Shown one piece after another: positions 47,085 to 60,100 of a stretch of 64,000 bases of DNA. The position numbers were made by a program, and so were the translations under genes. Origin of the DNA: Tetrahymena thermophila SB210 (lineage: Eukaryota > Ciliophora > Oligohymenophorea > Hymenostomatida > Tetrahymenidae); assembly GCF_000189635.1 (NCBI RefSeq), contig NW_002476412.1, positions 248,001-312,000 on the forward strand. The letters run 5' to 3'. Positions within the stretch are counted from its first letter, which is position 1. Each line of letters begins with the position of its first letter. Below the pieces are notes generated by a model. That model saw only the letters and a list, made by a program, of their open reading frames with translations. It had not been told where the DNA came from and searched no databases.

Positions 47085-50000
47085 ATGAAAAAGAACTTTA
47101 AAGTTCTTTTTAGGACAAAGATGTTTGTTTAATCTCTTTACATTCCAGTCCTATGTGTTATCTTTACAATAATTTCCAAATATGGTGGATAATATTTCTC
47201 TGCTTACAAAATATTTTGGCCTCTGTAAATAATTTATTTTTATCAATTTAAAATTAGCTTTACAAACATTTAATATAATATGGTTGATTAATCATACATG
47301 TAGAGATAGTTAAATAAGATTAATATTTAATTTTTTTATTTAAAATAATATTTTATTGAATTCTATGCTATTTTTAAGATTGGCTTTTATGTAATTTTAT
47401 TCTTTAAAATAAAATAATATCATAGATATCAAGTAGTAGCTGTTAATGGGTATGTGAGATATGTTATGATGGAAATTGTCACAGAAAAAAATGAGTAGCA
47501 AAAAGAAAACTAAAAAATTATGGGCTTGAGTACATTTAGCTATATGGCTGGAAATTGGTTATCAAGCATAATAGTTACACTTGTATTATCATTTATATAC
47601 TTAATTCCTACTTTGATTGCAAAAGTATATGAAGAGCTCTACTTTTATGAAGTTATAATTGCTTATCTGATTTTTGTCTTCTCGCTCGTCAATTAAGTCT
47701 ACTGTTTGTCAGCATTTTTCACAAATTCAAAATTATCTGGAGAAATTATTTCTATTATTAATGTCGTCTTTTGTTTTTCTTACTTTGCTGTTTATAAAGA
47801 TTCCATTAGAACTAATCAGGTATTTTTATACTTGATCTCTCTATTCCCCTAAGCAGGCATATCATTTACTTTCTTCTCTAAAGGTTGGTTGCTTGATACA
47901 GAGTATTAAATTTATCACATTTTCTATTCTAAAATAAATTAGATATTTTTATTTTTATTACCTTAAAATTATTTTTATATAATAAATATATTAATTATTA
48001 TTTGATTATTAAATTTTAGTTAATTTAATGACTTTAGCTTTACTTATGGCTATGGTTTAAGTTCTCTTGCAGTAAGTGGTGCAATCTATTTGATTATTTA
48101 CCTTTATTTTGACTAAGTATGGCCTAATGATTATGGTACTTAGAAAAAGCCCTGGTTTTTCCTTTAATGTCTTTTCAATTTATGTAAAAAGACAAATAAT
48201 AATTCAGATTATTAAGAACAAGAAGATATTGAATTAGGAGTATCATTAAATCCAAACGAATAAAATAGTAATGATATAAGCAGTGCAGTTTATCACCAAG
48301 TTATAAACACTCATGGGTTGAAAAAATGCGTTAATGTTTTAGGATTAACTAAATATTTCGCTGATTATCCAGCTGTAAATAACGTGTCATTTAATCTTTA
48401 TGAGGGGCAAATTTTCTGTTTATTGGGTCATAATGGTATATTTTTTTAATATAAAATATTTATAGATTTGAATTTATTGAATAGGTGCTGGTAAAACTAC
48501 AACCATAAATTTACTTTGTGGTATGCAAAAGAAATCTAAAGGAAAAATCTTTATGAATGGGTTAGATTAAGATTATAATATTGAACAAATTAGAAAATCT
48601 ATAGGGCTTTGTAGCTAAAAGAATATTTTGTATAACATGCTATCAGTAGAAGACCATCTAAGTTACTATGCAGATATTAAAGGTATATTGATTAATTTAA
48701 AAAATGTAAATCATATCATCTAAAATTATAGGAATCTCTGAGGCTCATAAATAGTAAGATATAGAATACATCATTTAAAAATGCTAATTGCATAACGAAA
48801 GACATAAATTTGCTGCTCATCTTTCAGGAGGTAACAAGAGAAAGCTTTGTTTAGCAATAGCATTGATTGGTAGAGCAAAAATGATTTTCTTAGACGAACC
48901 AACCTCTGGTAAAGCTTATTTAAATTTATTTTATTTAGAGAATTAATTAAAGTTTAAAATTTTATTTAATAAGTTCAATTAGCGAATAAAATATTTTTGT
49001 TTGTTTATTGTTTACCTTTTAAAAATAATGAATAGGTGTTGATCCTGTTACAAGATCTGAAATTTGGAATATTTTAAGAGAAGTGAAGAATGATGGCAGA
49101 GTTATAATTTTAACTACACATCATTTGGAAGAGGCTGAAGCACTTGCTGATAGGGTCTGTATTATGGCATAAGGTTAACTGTTGGCATTAGGTACAGTTG
49201 AATATATCACAAAGTAATTTGGTACTGGTTACTATCTAAAATTAACAAATTCTTAAGATAATTAAGAATCTAAATAACACTTTATTGCAAATAAAGAACT
49301 TTATAAATAAATTGTCCTTTAACAAATCCCCTAAGCTAAAATTGATCCTCAAAGCTAAGATAACGTTATCAGAGTTTTACTACCTTTTGAAACCTAAGAT
49401 AGATATAGTTATTTGTTTGCTTAGCTTGAATAATGTAATTATTTTTTTAATTTTATTTTCAATAATTGATTCTAAATAATTTAAAGAATAAAATTTGATG
49501 ATAAATCTTCAAATGAATAGCTTAGAAGATGCTTTTGTTAATATTGGTATGGACGAAGAAAAATATCTTCATAATAAATCTATTAATAATGGATAAGAAA
49601 ATTAAATTAAATTCTCTGATTTTTCTCATATCTAAATGCCTCAAGCTCTTCATCTTAAGCCATCTTACAATCTGTTCACTTAGACCAATGCTATTATAAA
49701 AAGAAGATTTAAATATCTTATTTCTGATTGGGTGAATTTATTTACTTTAACTATGCCTTTCTCATTTGCTTTGATGGGAATTCTCTTTGTTAACAACAAT
49801 GGTGCTAATGGAGCAGTTCAGTTATTCCTTATCTTTGTTATTTTTTGTAATATTTAGTTTTATTTTTTATTGAAAAGTTAAATTTAGATTAAAATAATTT
49901 AACATTAGATTTGATAAAAAAAATATTTTGGATCAATTTATCTAAGATTTTAATTTAAAAATCAAATTCTTTTGAAATTAATATTTTTTTATTAAAATAT

Positions 50001-51918
50001 AAGCTTTATCATTCCATTCTTTGAATTTTGTTGGTTTGACAATATTTGAAAGAGAAAAGAATTTAAAATATTCTTTAAGAGTTATGGGATGCAAAATGAA
50101 AGCTTATTGGTTAGGAAATTTACTTTCAGAAATATTACTTTCCTTACTTTTTACTGGAATATTCTACGGATTTTATCTAATTTCAGATGCAAAAGTCTCT
50201 TACTATAATGTCTCTGAGTTTGAATTCATTATTTAGATTTTCTTATTAACATTTGCAACAATGGCATCAAGCTTTTTATATGGTAGAATGTTTAGTACTT
50301 TCTATGAAGCTGTACTTGGTTTACCTATGTTTATGTTCTTAGTAATATTCTGGGTTATGTTTATATTAATGTTCATGGCTACTGCTACGTAAGATATATG
50401 GTCTTTGTTCTAAATATTCCCTTTGGTATCTTCACCTTGTGTAGTAATATTTACTGGGCTTATTACATTTTTATATAAAGATGGTAGCGTCATCTCTAAT
50501 AACTTTTGGTTAGGATAAAGTACAGGAGGATATTATGTTTATGGAATCATCTTGTCAATAATTTAAATAATATTAGCTGTTGTTCTTGATTACTATGATA
50601 TATTTTCATTCATTTGTAGAAAAAAGAAAAATAACGTATCAGCTCCTCCAGCTTAACTGAATGATGAAGATGTTAGATAAGAAGATATTAGAGTTTGTGC
50701 TTCTTAAGATCCTATTAGACAAGTTAGAGTTTCTAAAACATATGAGAATGGGTATACTGCTATAAATTCTATTAGTTTTGGTGTAGAAAGAAGACAAATA
50801 TTTGGTTTATTAGGACCTAATGGAGCTGGTAAATCAACTTCTTTTAACATATTAACTGCTAAGGATGAAGAATTTACTGGATAGGCTTTCATTTAAGGTG
50901 GTAAAGTTAGCTAATAAAATGAGGATGTCTGGAGTGAGTCAGGTAAAATTTATTTTTTTAATTGTTTAAAATATTAATACAATTTTCACAAATAGGTATT
51001 TGTCCTTAATTTGACTGCCTATGGGACCATCTTACTCCTAAAGATCATCTAGAAATATATGCTGCATTAAAAGGTTTATCAGGCATTGATAGAAGAGAAG
51101 TTATTGAGTAAAATATTTATTGAATAATCAAATAAATAAAAAAAATATTTATATATTAAATAGTTACTATCTCTAAATTATGCAGTTAGAAGAACATGTA
51201 TTAAAGAAATCTAAGAATTTATCTGGTGGTAATAAAAGAAAGCTTAGTGTTTGTATGAGTTTAATCGGTGGTCCTACTATTTAATTCTTTGATGAACCTT
51301 CAAGTGGACTAGATCCTATTGCTAAAAGATTCTTATGGTAAACTCTGCAACAAAATGTTTAAATTAGAAATTCATCTATTGTTTTGACAACTCATTCTAT
51401 GGGTGAAGCAGAATCTTTATGCAATAAAATAGGTAAAATAACTTTTGTTTTAATCTATTAATTAAAATTAAAAAATAAAAGGTATTTTGGTTAATGGTTA
51501 ATTTGCTTGTATGGGGTCTCCTGAACATCTATCTATGAGGTTCGGTAAAGGTTATAGACTAACTTTAAAACTTAAGCAAAATGCTATTCCTGAAAACGCT
51601 CATCTTTTTATAGTACAATCTTTACCCTAATGTCAAAACTTATACTCAAGAATTCCTAACACCTTAACTTATCAAATCCATGAAAGTAATTTCGTTTTCT
51701 CCTAAGTTTTTACCTTAGTTTAGCATTTAAGCTAAAACTTCATAGACGATTTTTCATTACATCATGCAGATTTAGAATAAATTTTCTAATACTTTGCTGG
51801 GTTCTAACAACAATATGTTGAGCCTCCTAAATCCGATTCTAGTGATGAATTATGCAACTGTAAGGGCACCAATTGTATCAGATGGTGCACTGCAGCATGT
51901 TGCTGTTGTGTTTGGTGA
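47085..51918 (+). CDS. ABCA-type full ABC transporter
   Basis: A multi-exon gene with two membrane domains and two nucleotide-binding domains. The N-terminus ([20 protein letters not shown]) leads to a first helix, then a short region whose splicing at 47225-47460 is uncertain. The conserved ABCA segment [19 protein letters not shown] precedes five more helices. NBD1 has Walker A GHNGAGKTT (split by the intron 48436-48484), signature LSGGNKRK, Walker [11 protein letters not shown] and the switch His in [10 protein letters not shown]. The second membrane domain spans about 49690-50620. NBD2 has Walker [10 protein letters not shown], signature LSGGNKRKL, Walker [11 protein letters not shown] and [10 protein letters not shown]. 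All catalytic motifs are intact in both halves. The C-terminus is Cys-rich ([11 protein letters not shown]). ABCA proteins move lipids or hydrophobic compounds. The usual large first extracellular loop seems much reduced here. Exon ends within 47225-47460 should be checked against cDNA. Confidence 0.93.
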
Positions 51919-53837
51919 TTTATTTAATTTAAATTTTACTAAAATTTTTTAAGTATTTTAATGTTGCTTGTTTCTATTTTAAATAGATTTGTAATAATGT
52001 CATTTTATATTTTATTGAGAAATATTTAGATTTATTTGAATTTTTTGTAAATTACATTTATTAATCTTCGAATTAGACTCAAAGATTTAACAATTTACAA
52101 ATTAAATATTTATTGTATACTAATCATAAATTATTTATTAATATTCAACATAAAAACAAATTTAATTAATATTCTCAAAAATCTATGAATAACATCAAAT
52201 AATAGCAATATTTTTTTAGGTTTATTATCAATAGAAAACAATAATCATAGTTTATTAAAAAAGATATATTTTTTTTCATTTATTAAATCAAGAAGGTTTT
52301 TATTAATTTTTAAAATAAAAAATCAAACAAACTAATTATAAATATTTAACTTTGCATTTTAAAATAATCAATATTTCATTTTTATTTCAAATATATAGAA
52401 ATATTGAATTTACAAAATACCGTATATACTCGTATTTTAGGATAATTTAAGTATAAGGATGATTTTTGAATAAGGAGGAAAAAGGAGAGTAAAATTTAAA
52501 AATAAGTTATTTTTAGACCCTCCTTATAGAAGAGCACTACGGTATTTATGATAGTAACTTTAATAGAATATATAAATATTATTATTTTTTGCACAAACAT
52601 ACAATGATACAATATGTTAGAATAATATCAACACATTAATATAATATAAATATCTTTAAAAATGATAAAATTAACAGACAAATAAAATTAATTTTTAAAT
52701 TATTCTTTGAATACATTTATGATAATATCTTCCTTTTAAAAGTTAAGTAATCACTCGAATTAAGGCTCAAACAGTTTTTATAAATATTATTTTGGCTTGT
52801 AAAAAAATTTATGCTCATTTTAATAGATTTAAAATTAGAAAAGAGTAACTAGGTTTAATAAAGTCTAACACCTTCTATTACAATTTTAATATAAAATTAA
52901 ATATGTAAGTAAAAAGATAGAGGAATTTCTATTAAGATAAAATACAAGTTTTATAAAAAAGTTCAATGAAATATTTTTAAAATATAAAATGAGAATATAA
53001 ATTTCTTACTTTTATGATATAAAAATATAAAATAAATTTGATAAATTTTAATTTATTATAAAGTACTGATCAATTAATTTCTTTTGTAAATAAAGCTATA
53101 TATATATTAGAATAATTTTATTCATAAGTTAATATAGTTTATTAGTTAATATATAGCATTAATATAGTTATTGTAAAATAATTTTGTTTTATTATTTTAA
53201 TGGTTATTTTAACCTTTTGATATATAAATAAATTTGTTAATGTGTGAGATAAAATTTTCTTCAGTTTATTCTATTTGGTTCTATTTTAATCAATAGAAAA
53301 TATTCAAGTAAGCTGATGTGAAAAAAATAATCTATTTTATCTGAAAAAGTAAAGTGCGAAATTCTAAAGTAATTGGTAAATTATTTAAATATATTAAAGA
53401 TAAGGATGTTTGAGACTGAGGATTGATAGTTTTAATTATTATTTATTTATTTGATTGCTATTGGAAGTGATAATTTATTTATGTTATTAGATTTCAAGAC
53501 TTTTAATATTTTTTGGAATAAAAAATAAGTCTTTCACAAAAGATAATTTTTGATGTAACTAGATTTAATTTATTAATTTCTCTTGAGAAGTAAAATTTTG
53601 GTTTTCTTTATTTATTCATTTCAAAGTTTGAAAGCAAATTAGATAAATTATCATCTTTCTGAGCATCGATTTGATATTCTGTTTTTATTGTTTTGTAAAA
53701 ATTAGAGTAAAAAATTTATGATTAGAAATCAACTAAATTTATTCGAGAAATAAATAAATAAGTCATTGTAAATATAAGAAATTTTAATTGTTTGATTGGC
53801 AAGCATGCTATAAGCAAGCTTATTAGTAGATCGAATT
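51919..53837. other. Intergenic region between convergent genes, with a MITE-like element
   Basis: About 1.9 kb of AT-rich DNA between the ABC transporter and the Gln-rich gene. Apart from the small inverted-repeat element at 52416-52546, no coding frame, RNA gene or repeat was recognised. Confidence 0.6.
52416..52546. mobile_element. ~131-bp MITE-like inverted-repeat element
   Basis: The ends AATACCGTA (52416-52424) and TACGGTATT (52538-52546) are perfect inverted repeats; one more A/T base pair extends them. Inside, ATAAGGAGG (about 52479) pairs with CCTCCTTAT (about 52520), so the whole segment can fold as a nested hairpin. It is richer in G and C than the surrounding spacer. Size, nested inverted repeats and non-coding content fit a miniature inverted-repeat transposable element. 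No clear target-site duplication was seen, and no autonomous partner is in the window. A structured RNA or transcription terminator is an alternative. Confidence 0.45.
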
Positions 53838-55630
53838 TCAACTAGTTGCAATTGTTGAGCGCTTTTTAGATGAATTTGATTACGAGCTACTTTGTTTGTT
53901 ACTAGATGATCCATTTCCTCTCATACAACAAAAGAAAGGAAAACATTTAGAGGGAGAAGAAATTATTTCTGAATCACCTCCTTCTCTTTCTTAATTACCT
54001 ATTTTTGTTTATTTTTGAGTAATTGTAGACTGCATACTTTTGCGAGTATTTGGGTTATTATTATTATTTTATGGAGGATAACCTGTGAAAGAGGATGAAG
54101 TTTTATTTTAACTTTAAGAGCCGTTACGATTAGTTTAATTGAAGATGTATGAGTTAGTAGGAGATTGGTTATTTGAAATAAAAGATTCCTCTTTAATAGT
54201 TTCTCTATTAGGAGCTTTTTAATCTGACATAATATTACTTTTGTATTTTTTAGGAGATCCGTTAAGCACAAGTCTTTTTAATGCTGATCCATCTTTAGGG
54301 ATAAGCACCATGTTAGAGTTGGAAAATTTTTTCATTTTTTCAAGCGGGTATAAAGCTGGGAGAGATTTTTTTTCTCCATTCTTTTTCGCAAGATACATGT
54401 CATATAGACTATCATCATATTCGAGTCTATAATTAGCCTTTTATATGGAGAAGTAATTATTTATTTGACAAACAGCAGATTGGATTGCATCCTATACAGT
54501 TGTATCTTCTTATATTTCATCAATAGGAACTTTAACCATTTCGTTGGCATCTTAATTCATCATTAGAGTATCGTCTTCATATGATTTACTGCTATCTGTA
54601 TTGTTACTGCTTCCAATTTAATAGTATATGTGAAAATCTCTCTAAACAGTTAGGCTTTGAGAGGAAGAAAGACCTGATTAGTATTACACTTAACTTCTAG
54701 GAGGAGGATTTTTAAATTAAATTTACTGATTAATCCCTTGAAGTCCAATTTAAAGCTATTATTTTTCACTTTATTCTTGGTTTTAAGTTTAGCTATTGCT
54801 TTGGACACTACCTTATCCTAGAGCTGCAGCTCTTGCAGCATATCTACTTTTTGTGTTAGTATATTGGGCAGCCAAGGTATCCATGTAATTATTACTAGAA
54901 ATATTTGAAGATTGTTGTTCTATTTCTGTGCTAATGTAACGACGCCTTTCAAGCTAAGAAAGACTAGGGAGAACTGGTTAGTTGTTATCAATAAATCCTT
55001 GACAATTATTATTATTGGTATTCTATGTCTATTATGATGCTATTGAGTTATTTTCAATTTATCTAGATAAAACGCGTCCTTGAGATACTTTAGATTCCTT
55101 CATAGCAGATAAATCAGCAATTTATGGTTAATCTATGAGCTAAGAATTTTTTTTCGCAATTAGCTCCATGAGGATATATTTATCCTCATCATCTTCTTTA
55201 TTGATCTAAATGTCATCGTAATTCATAAAATTTTAATTATTGTTAATTTCAACCTTCTTCTCCTTAGTCTAATCACCTTGATTAAATGAATCTTTAGTTT
55301 AGCTTTAATTATTCTGCTTTGCCTCAACTAAATTAATGCTTTTATTGTTAACAACTTGCTGCTGCTATGTATTGCTTTATTCCTTTAAGCCACTCATATG
55401 GTTTTCTTAAAGAATACTTATTTTTTGAATAAATGAATCTTTGTATGACTTACTGAATGTTAATACTATCCTTGGCTTTAGTCTTTTTGATTAATATTTA
55501 ATCCAATTCTGCAGTAAATGTAACAAAGAACCTTTCTATGATAATAAAAGTAGATTTAATTTATAAATATCTGTTGTTGGCTGTGAGGTATCGAGAAAAA
55601 TAAATAGATATTTTTGTTAGCTCTAAAATG
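53838..55630 (-). CDS. Gln/Asn/Ser-rich low-complexity protein, 5' exons unresolved
   Basis: A frame open for 597 codons ends at TGA 53838-53840. The first ATG inside it is at 55397 (MSGLKEQSNTQ), giving at least 519 residues, but the frame is coding-like further upstream (LHLLQNWIKYQSKRLKPRIV) to an acceptor at 55631-55632, so earlier exons are likely; a start MSEFKVTKISDQAYE at 56022 is a candidate. The body is disordered, rich in Gln, Asn, Ser and Thr, with an Ala-rich patch (SRYAARAAALGQG) and a better-ordered stretch DYEDTTVQ-like/NYRLEYDDSLYDMYLAKK followed by SNMVLIPKDGSALKRLVLNG. Near the C-terminus the cluster KCFPFFCCMRG suggests palmitoylation, followed by a Ser/Lys-rich tail. No known domain was recognised. 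It may be a membrane-tethered adaptor or regulator; that is inference. Confidence 0.7.
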
Positions 55631-57100
55631 CTAAATATAAAATCAGTTTTCTTATTTTTCTTTTCTTAATATCAAATTATTAATTATTATTATTACAAAA
55701 TTTGCGATTCCTCTTTGTCAAAGTAAAGTATGAAAGAATCTCTCAACCTTAATCATTCATTCACTCATGCAATCAATAAATATATTAGCATGCTCTTAAT
55801 TAAATTCTTATCAATCTTCTAAATTTGTTTGCTTTTTTTTTTAATTTTTTTTTTTTTTGATAGCTTTGCAAGTAGGCATATAATTCGTATTCTTCTAAAA
55901 GTAAAAAAATCAAAGTAAGAAAATATATTATAGCTTCTTTCATTAATATACTAAAACAAATAAGTTCACTTTTACACCTCATAGGCTTAATCGCTTATTT
56001 TGGTAACCTTAAATTCCGACATATAGAAGCGCTTGAGTGAATACATTAAAATATATTAACTTTGTTTTAGAAATTAAGAACTTATTTTTACTCATTTAAA
56101 ATGTTAATATGAAATTTTTTTATTTGAGTTGTTAAGTTATCACAAAAAAAAATTAAATTATCTTGTATTGCTTTAGGAATTGTGAAATTGTGTTAGATCT
56201 TTTGGGAAAGATTACCAAAAAAGGTAATAAATTTGATAAACCCAAATATATATTAAACATAGACATGTATTACATAAATCAAATCTTTTATTTATAATTT
56301 TTATTTTCCTTAATGCTTGATATTTTCTTTTGTAAATGTAATAACCTTCCTTTCATTAGATTACCTCTTATTTCCCTAATTTTTATTTTTCTTTCTTTTT
56401 TCTAATTGATTCATTTCTTCCCACTATTTTATTTAATACGCGCAAAAAAAAAATATTAGAAATAAATAAACACTTACCCAAAAATAATTAAAGAAAGTAT
56501 TCCATCTATCTCTTATTTATTTGAATCGCTTTTCTATTTTTTGATAAAAATAGAATCATTTAAATAAGTAACATTTTTCTGGTAAGCATTTCTGCTATTT
56601 AAAATATCAAAAGTAATTCTTGATACATACTTAAATTTATGTTTCTATTTTCCTTAAATACAGTTTGAATGAAAATTTGTTTTTATCTTTAATAAAGCAG
56701 ACAATTTTCAATTTTTACACGCTTTATTTTCAATCCTGTAATTCGACAGTTGAATGCGTGCAACAAACAAATAAAAATAGCCAAACAAATTAATAAAATC
56801 TTAAGGTTGCTGATAAATTAAAAATTGAATGATTTTAATTAAGATTATTTGTTAGAACTAAAAATTAAAATTTAAAAAAGAGTAAAACTACTTCGTTCTT
56901 ATTTACTTTTAAGCTAAAATGTAACAATTAATTTTACATTGGATAGCAAATAATATTTTAAAATTATTTATAAATAATTAATAATTTTATTATTTAATAC
57001 TTTTATTAGAAGATATAAAAATAAGTATTTATACATCTGTAAACGTAATAAAAATATTAGTTTATAATTTTTGAAAATTAAAAAAAACTAAAAAAGAAAC
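55631..57100. other. Upstream region of the Gln-rich gene and spacer before VPS34 3' end
   Basis: Includes a poly-T tract at 55838-55858 and the possible first exon at 55978-56022 (MSEFKVTKISDQAYE) of the Gln-rich gene. Another protein-like piece, DSFILYFDKEESQIL (about 55676-55730, leftward), may be a further exon, but phases do not link to the main frame without assumption. From 56023 to 57100 only AT-rich DNA was seen. Confidence 0.45.
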
Positions 57101-60100
57101 TCAAGCTCTCCAATAAGTGGCCCATTTATGAATCATATCTGTAACTCTAGCAAAAAGAGCTGTTTCACTTTCATCTAAAATATTCAAGAAATGCAGCTCT
57201 GCTTGAGTATCGTTGAAATCCAAGTAAAATTTCTCAGCTAACTTTTCGAGTGCTTCAATACTCATATCCTTAATACCTGAGTCTATCATTAAATGGAATA
57301 AATTTACAATCAATTTAGCATATTTTCTTAAATATATGTAAGCATGTACACATTTCTTTCTAAATTCTGCATAAACTTTACTATCCTTTCCTCCCATACC
57401 TTCGATCATTTATCTACATAATTTCAAAGGTGGTGGGTAAGGTTTAGGATCTTGTCCTAGAATAAACCCAAAATCAATATGGAAAAATTTTCCTGTAATA
57501 TCAACCATCAAATTTTCTAAGTGACGATCACCCACACCTAAGAAATAAGTCATTACACTATAACCTGCGCAACTGAGCATATAATTTTCCATTATTTTTT
57601 GACTGACATATTCTATATTACTTAGCTTTCCTTATTCATCATTTTACATTCTTAAGCGTTTGTATTCTTCGTATATAGGATTTTCGGGATTTGCAGCTAA
57701 GTTTTACAAATACTAAGAAAATTACTTGCCTCCTTTTAGCAAATCCTAAATAGTAGTAGAATTAGGCACGAATTCCATAAATCCATCGTTTTTTGAACAT
57801 GCAAGTACCTTATAAGGCATTAGCCTGAAATCCTAACCAACTCCTTTAAGTAATCCATCCATGAGGTTAAATATTTACATAACAAGCTAATCTTGTCTCA
57901 AATCATCACCGTTCTTATAGATCATTTCTACTTTGCCTTCCTTCTCCTTTTAACCTTTTGTAAAATTAAAATGAAAGTTTGTTCATGATTCACTCTTAGT
58001 TTTAAAAGAAGCAGTATTAATCAGATTAAATTCTATAAAAGAAATTGAAAACCCAATTTATCTAGTAAAACTTTTTATATTGAATCATAAAAAGTAAAAA
58101 TTTCTTTTTAAATATAAAATATGACAAAATATCTTTTGTTTTATTTTTGATATTGGGTTATAAAAGACTTTTTAAGATATATTTTCATTATAAAAACTGA
58201 ATTTATAAGGGTAGTTATTCTCTATTAGAAGTTAAGTCCGCTCTATAGCTTAACTAGATTGTAAATTAATTTAAACGAATATTAATTGATTATTAATAAA
58301 ATTCTAATAAATTAGTTTGCATAGTTTATTTTTTAAACAGCTAATAATAATAAATTTTTATCATTATTTTTCTTGATTGTGATTGTGTGAAATGTAGTAT
58401 TTTATTTGTATTTTATGGATTAGTATTTTAATTATTTTAAGCATTATTCATTATTTTTTAGGATAAAATATTGTTAATTAAGTTGTAAGTTGTTGCTTTC
58501 AAATATTTGATAGGAATACATAACTTACAATTGTAAAAAAAAAATTAAATGGATATTTTCTTTTTTTGTTGCTTGAATCGAAATGAAATTTTATTCAATT
58601 AAATAGTACTTGAATGTAAACTGAATTTTTAAAGCTTATAAATAAAAGATGATTGATAAATAATTGATATTTATGTGTAATGTAAAATTATTTCAAATTT
58701 TAATTAAGATTACCAATTGGGTAAGATGTAAATGTCATTTTTATTGGAGCCATAGCACTCTTAAAAACAGTTGATTGCTAATGAATTGATTCTACAATCA
58801 TTAAATTTGGGTTTAAACAAAAAGGATGTTCTTTAAAGTTAGGTCTTTTAAATTCCTCTGATGCAAGCTTTTTTTTGATAATTTCTATTTTTTAAGTTCT
58901 GTCTTTTTTAGCCATAGAAGCGACAATTTGTCTTAGTTTCTATCTAAATTCTGACTAAAGACTTAAAACTTAATGGTTTTCTTCACATTTTTCCTCCAAT
59001 TCTTCATTCATCCTTTCAAATACTTAATTAAACCATTCCTACACTTTTTAGTTAGTAGAACTAAGTTTTGCTTTTTCTTTTAAGTCCATTTCTTTATCAC
59101 ATTCGACTAAAAGATACCTTAATTAAATTATAAATAATTTTTCTGTTAAGCTGTAAGCTAAAATTAATTAGATTATTAGCATATATAAAGAATAAATAAT
59201 ATCAAGATTTAAATTAAGTAAACAATTTAATTACCAATAAAACAGTGTAGCTATTTCTGTGTTTTCGCATGCCTTTTTTACTAAAAATTAAGCAAGATGA
59301 CTTTTTTAATAATCAAAAGGTTCATATCTTAAAGCTTGTGTAAGCTACAATAGAATTGAACAAATTGTTGATGTTTATTCTTTTTCCAGTTATTCACAAG
59401 CATATTTACGTATATATATTGCAGTATCTTATGGCTTTTTATATTTTTTATTATAGAACTCGTTTGCACAAAATGAGCTTGAAAGTAAGTGCAAAGCATC
59501 TCCGTATGAGCATTTTGCCCAAATTTTCAATAATTTCTTAGCTTCATTTAATTCTTTTTAGTTATCCCAATTAATTGAGTGCAAAAACTTTACTAAGGCC
59601 TCAGGATTCTAAACCAAAGAGTATCTAAAATAAAATAAAATAAAATTTAATTACAAAAAAAATAAAAATAATTTTTAATTTTAATCATAAAATTGAAAAG
59701 TTTTTGACATAAAAATTCATCAAAAAATAAATTATTTAAAAGAATAACCTAAATCTATAAAATAAGAGCTTCTCATCTTGCTTCAATTCGCCTAAAATGG
59801 GTTTTTTTATTGAATTTTCTATAATTTGTAATTCATTTTTAGATGGTTTTAGCTATTAAGGATTTTCATCTTCTCTAATAATAAGGGCAGTTTGCTCTTA
59901 AATTAAATCATCTTTACGATTCTCATAATCAAAATCAGATGTAACTACGCATTCTGAAAAATCTACTTCTTATATAAAAAACTTAGAAGATTTACCACCA
60001 GTAAGTGATTATTGATTGGAATTTGTTGATGAATTAGATTAAGAATTGTTTATTTCTTTAGAACTTAAATCATTATCAATTATGTATTCTGGCTCTTGGT

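Noticed and set aside
55838-55858. Poly-A/T tract as a processed retrocopy tail
   Set aside because: No target-site duplication and no intronless copy of a gene next to it. It lies in a region that behaves as intron or leader.
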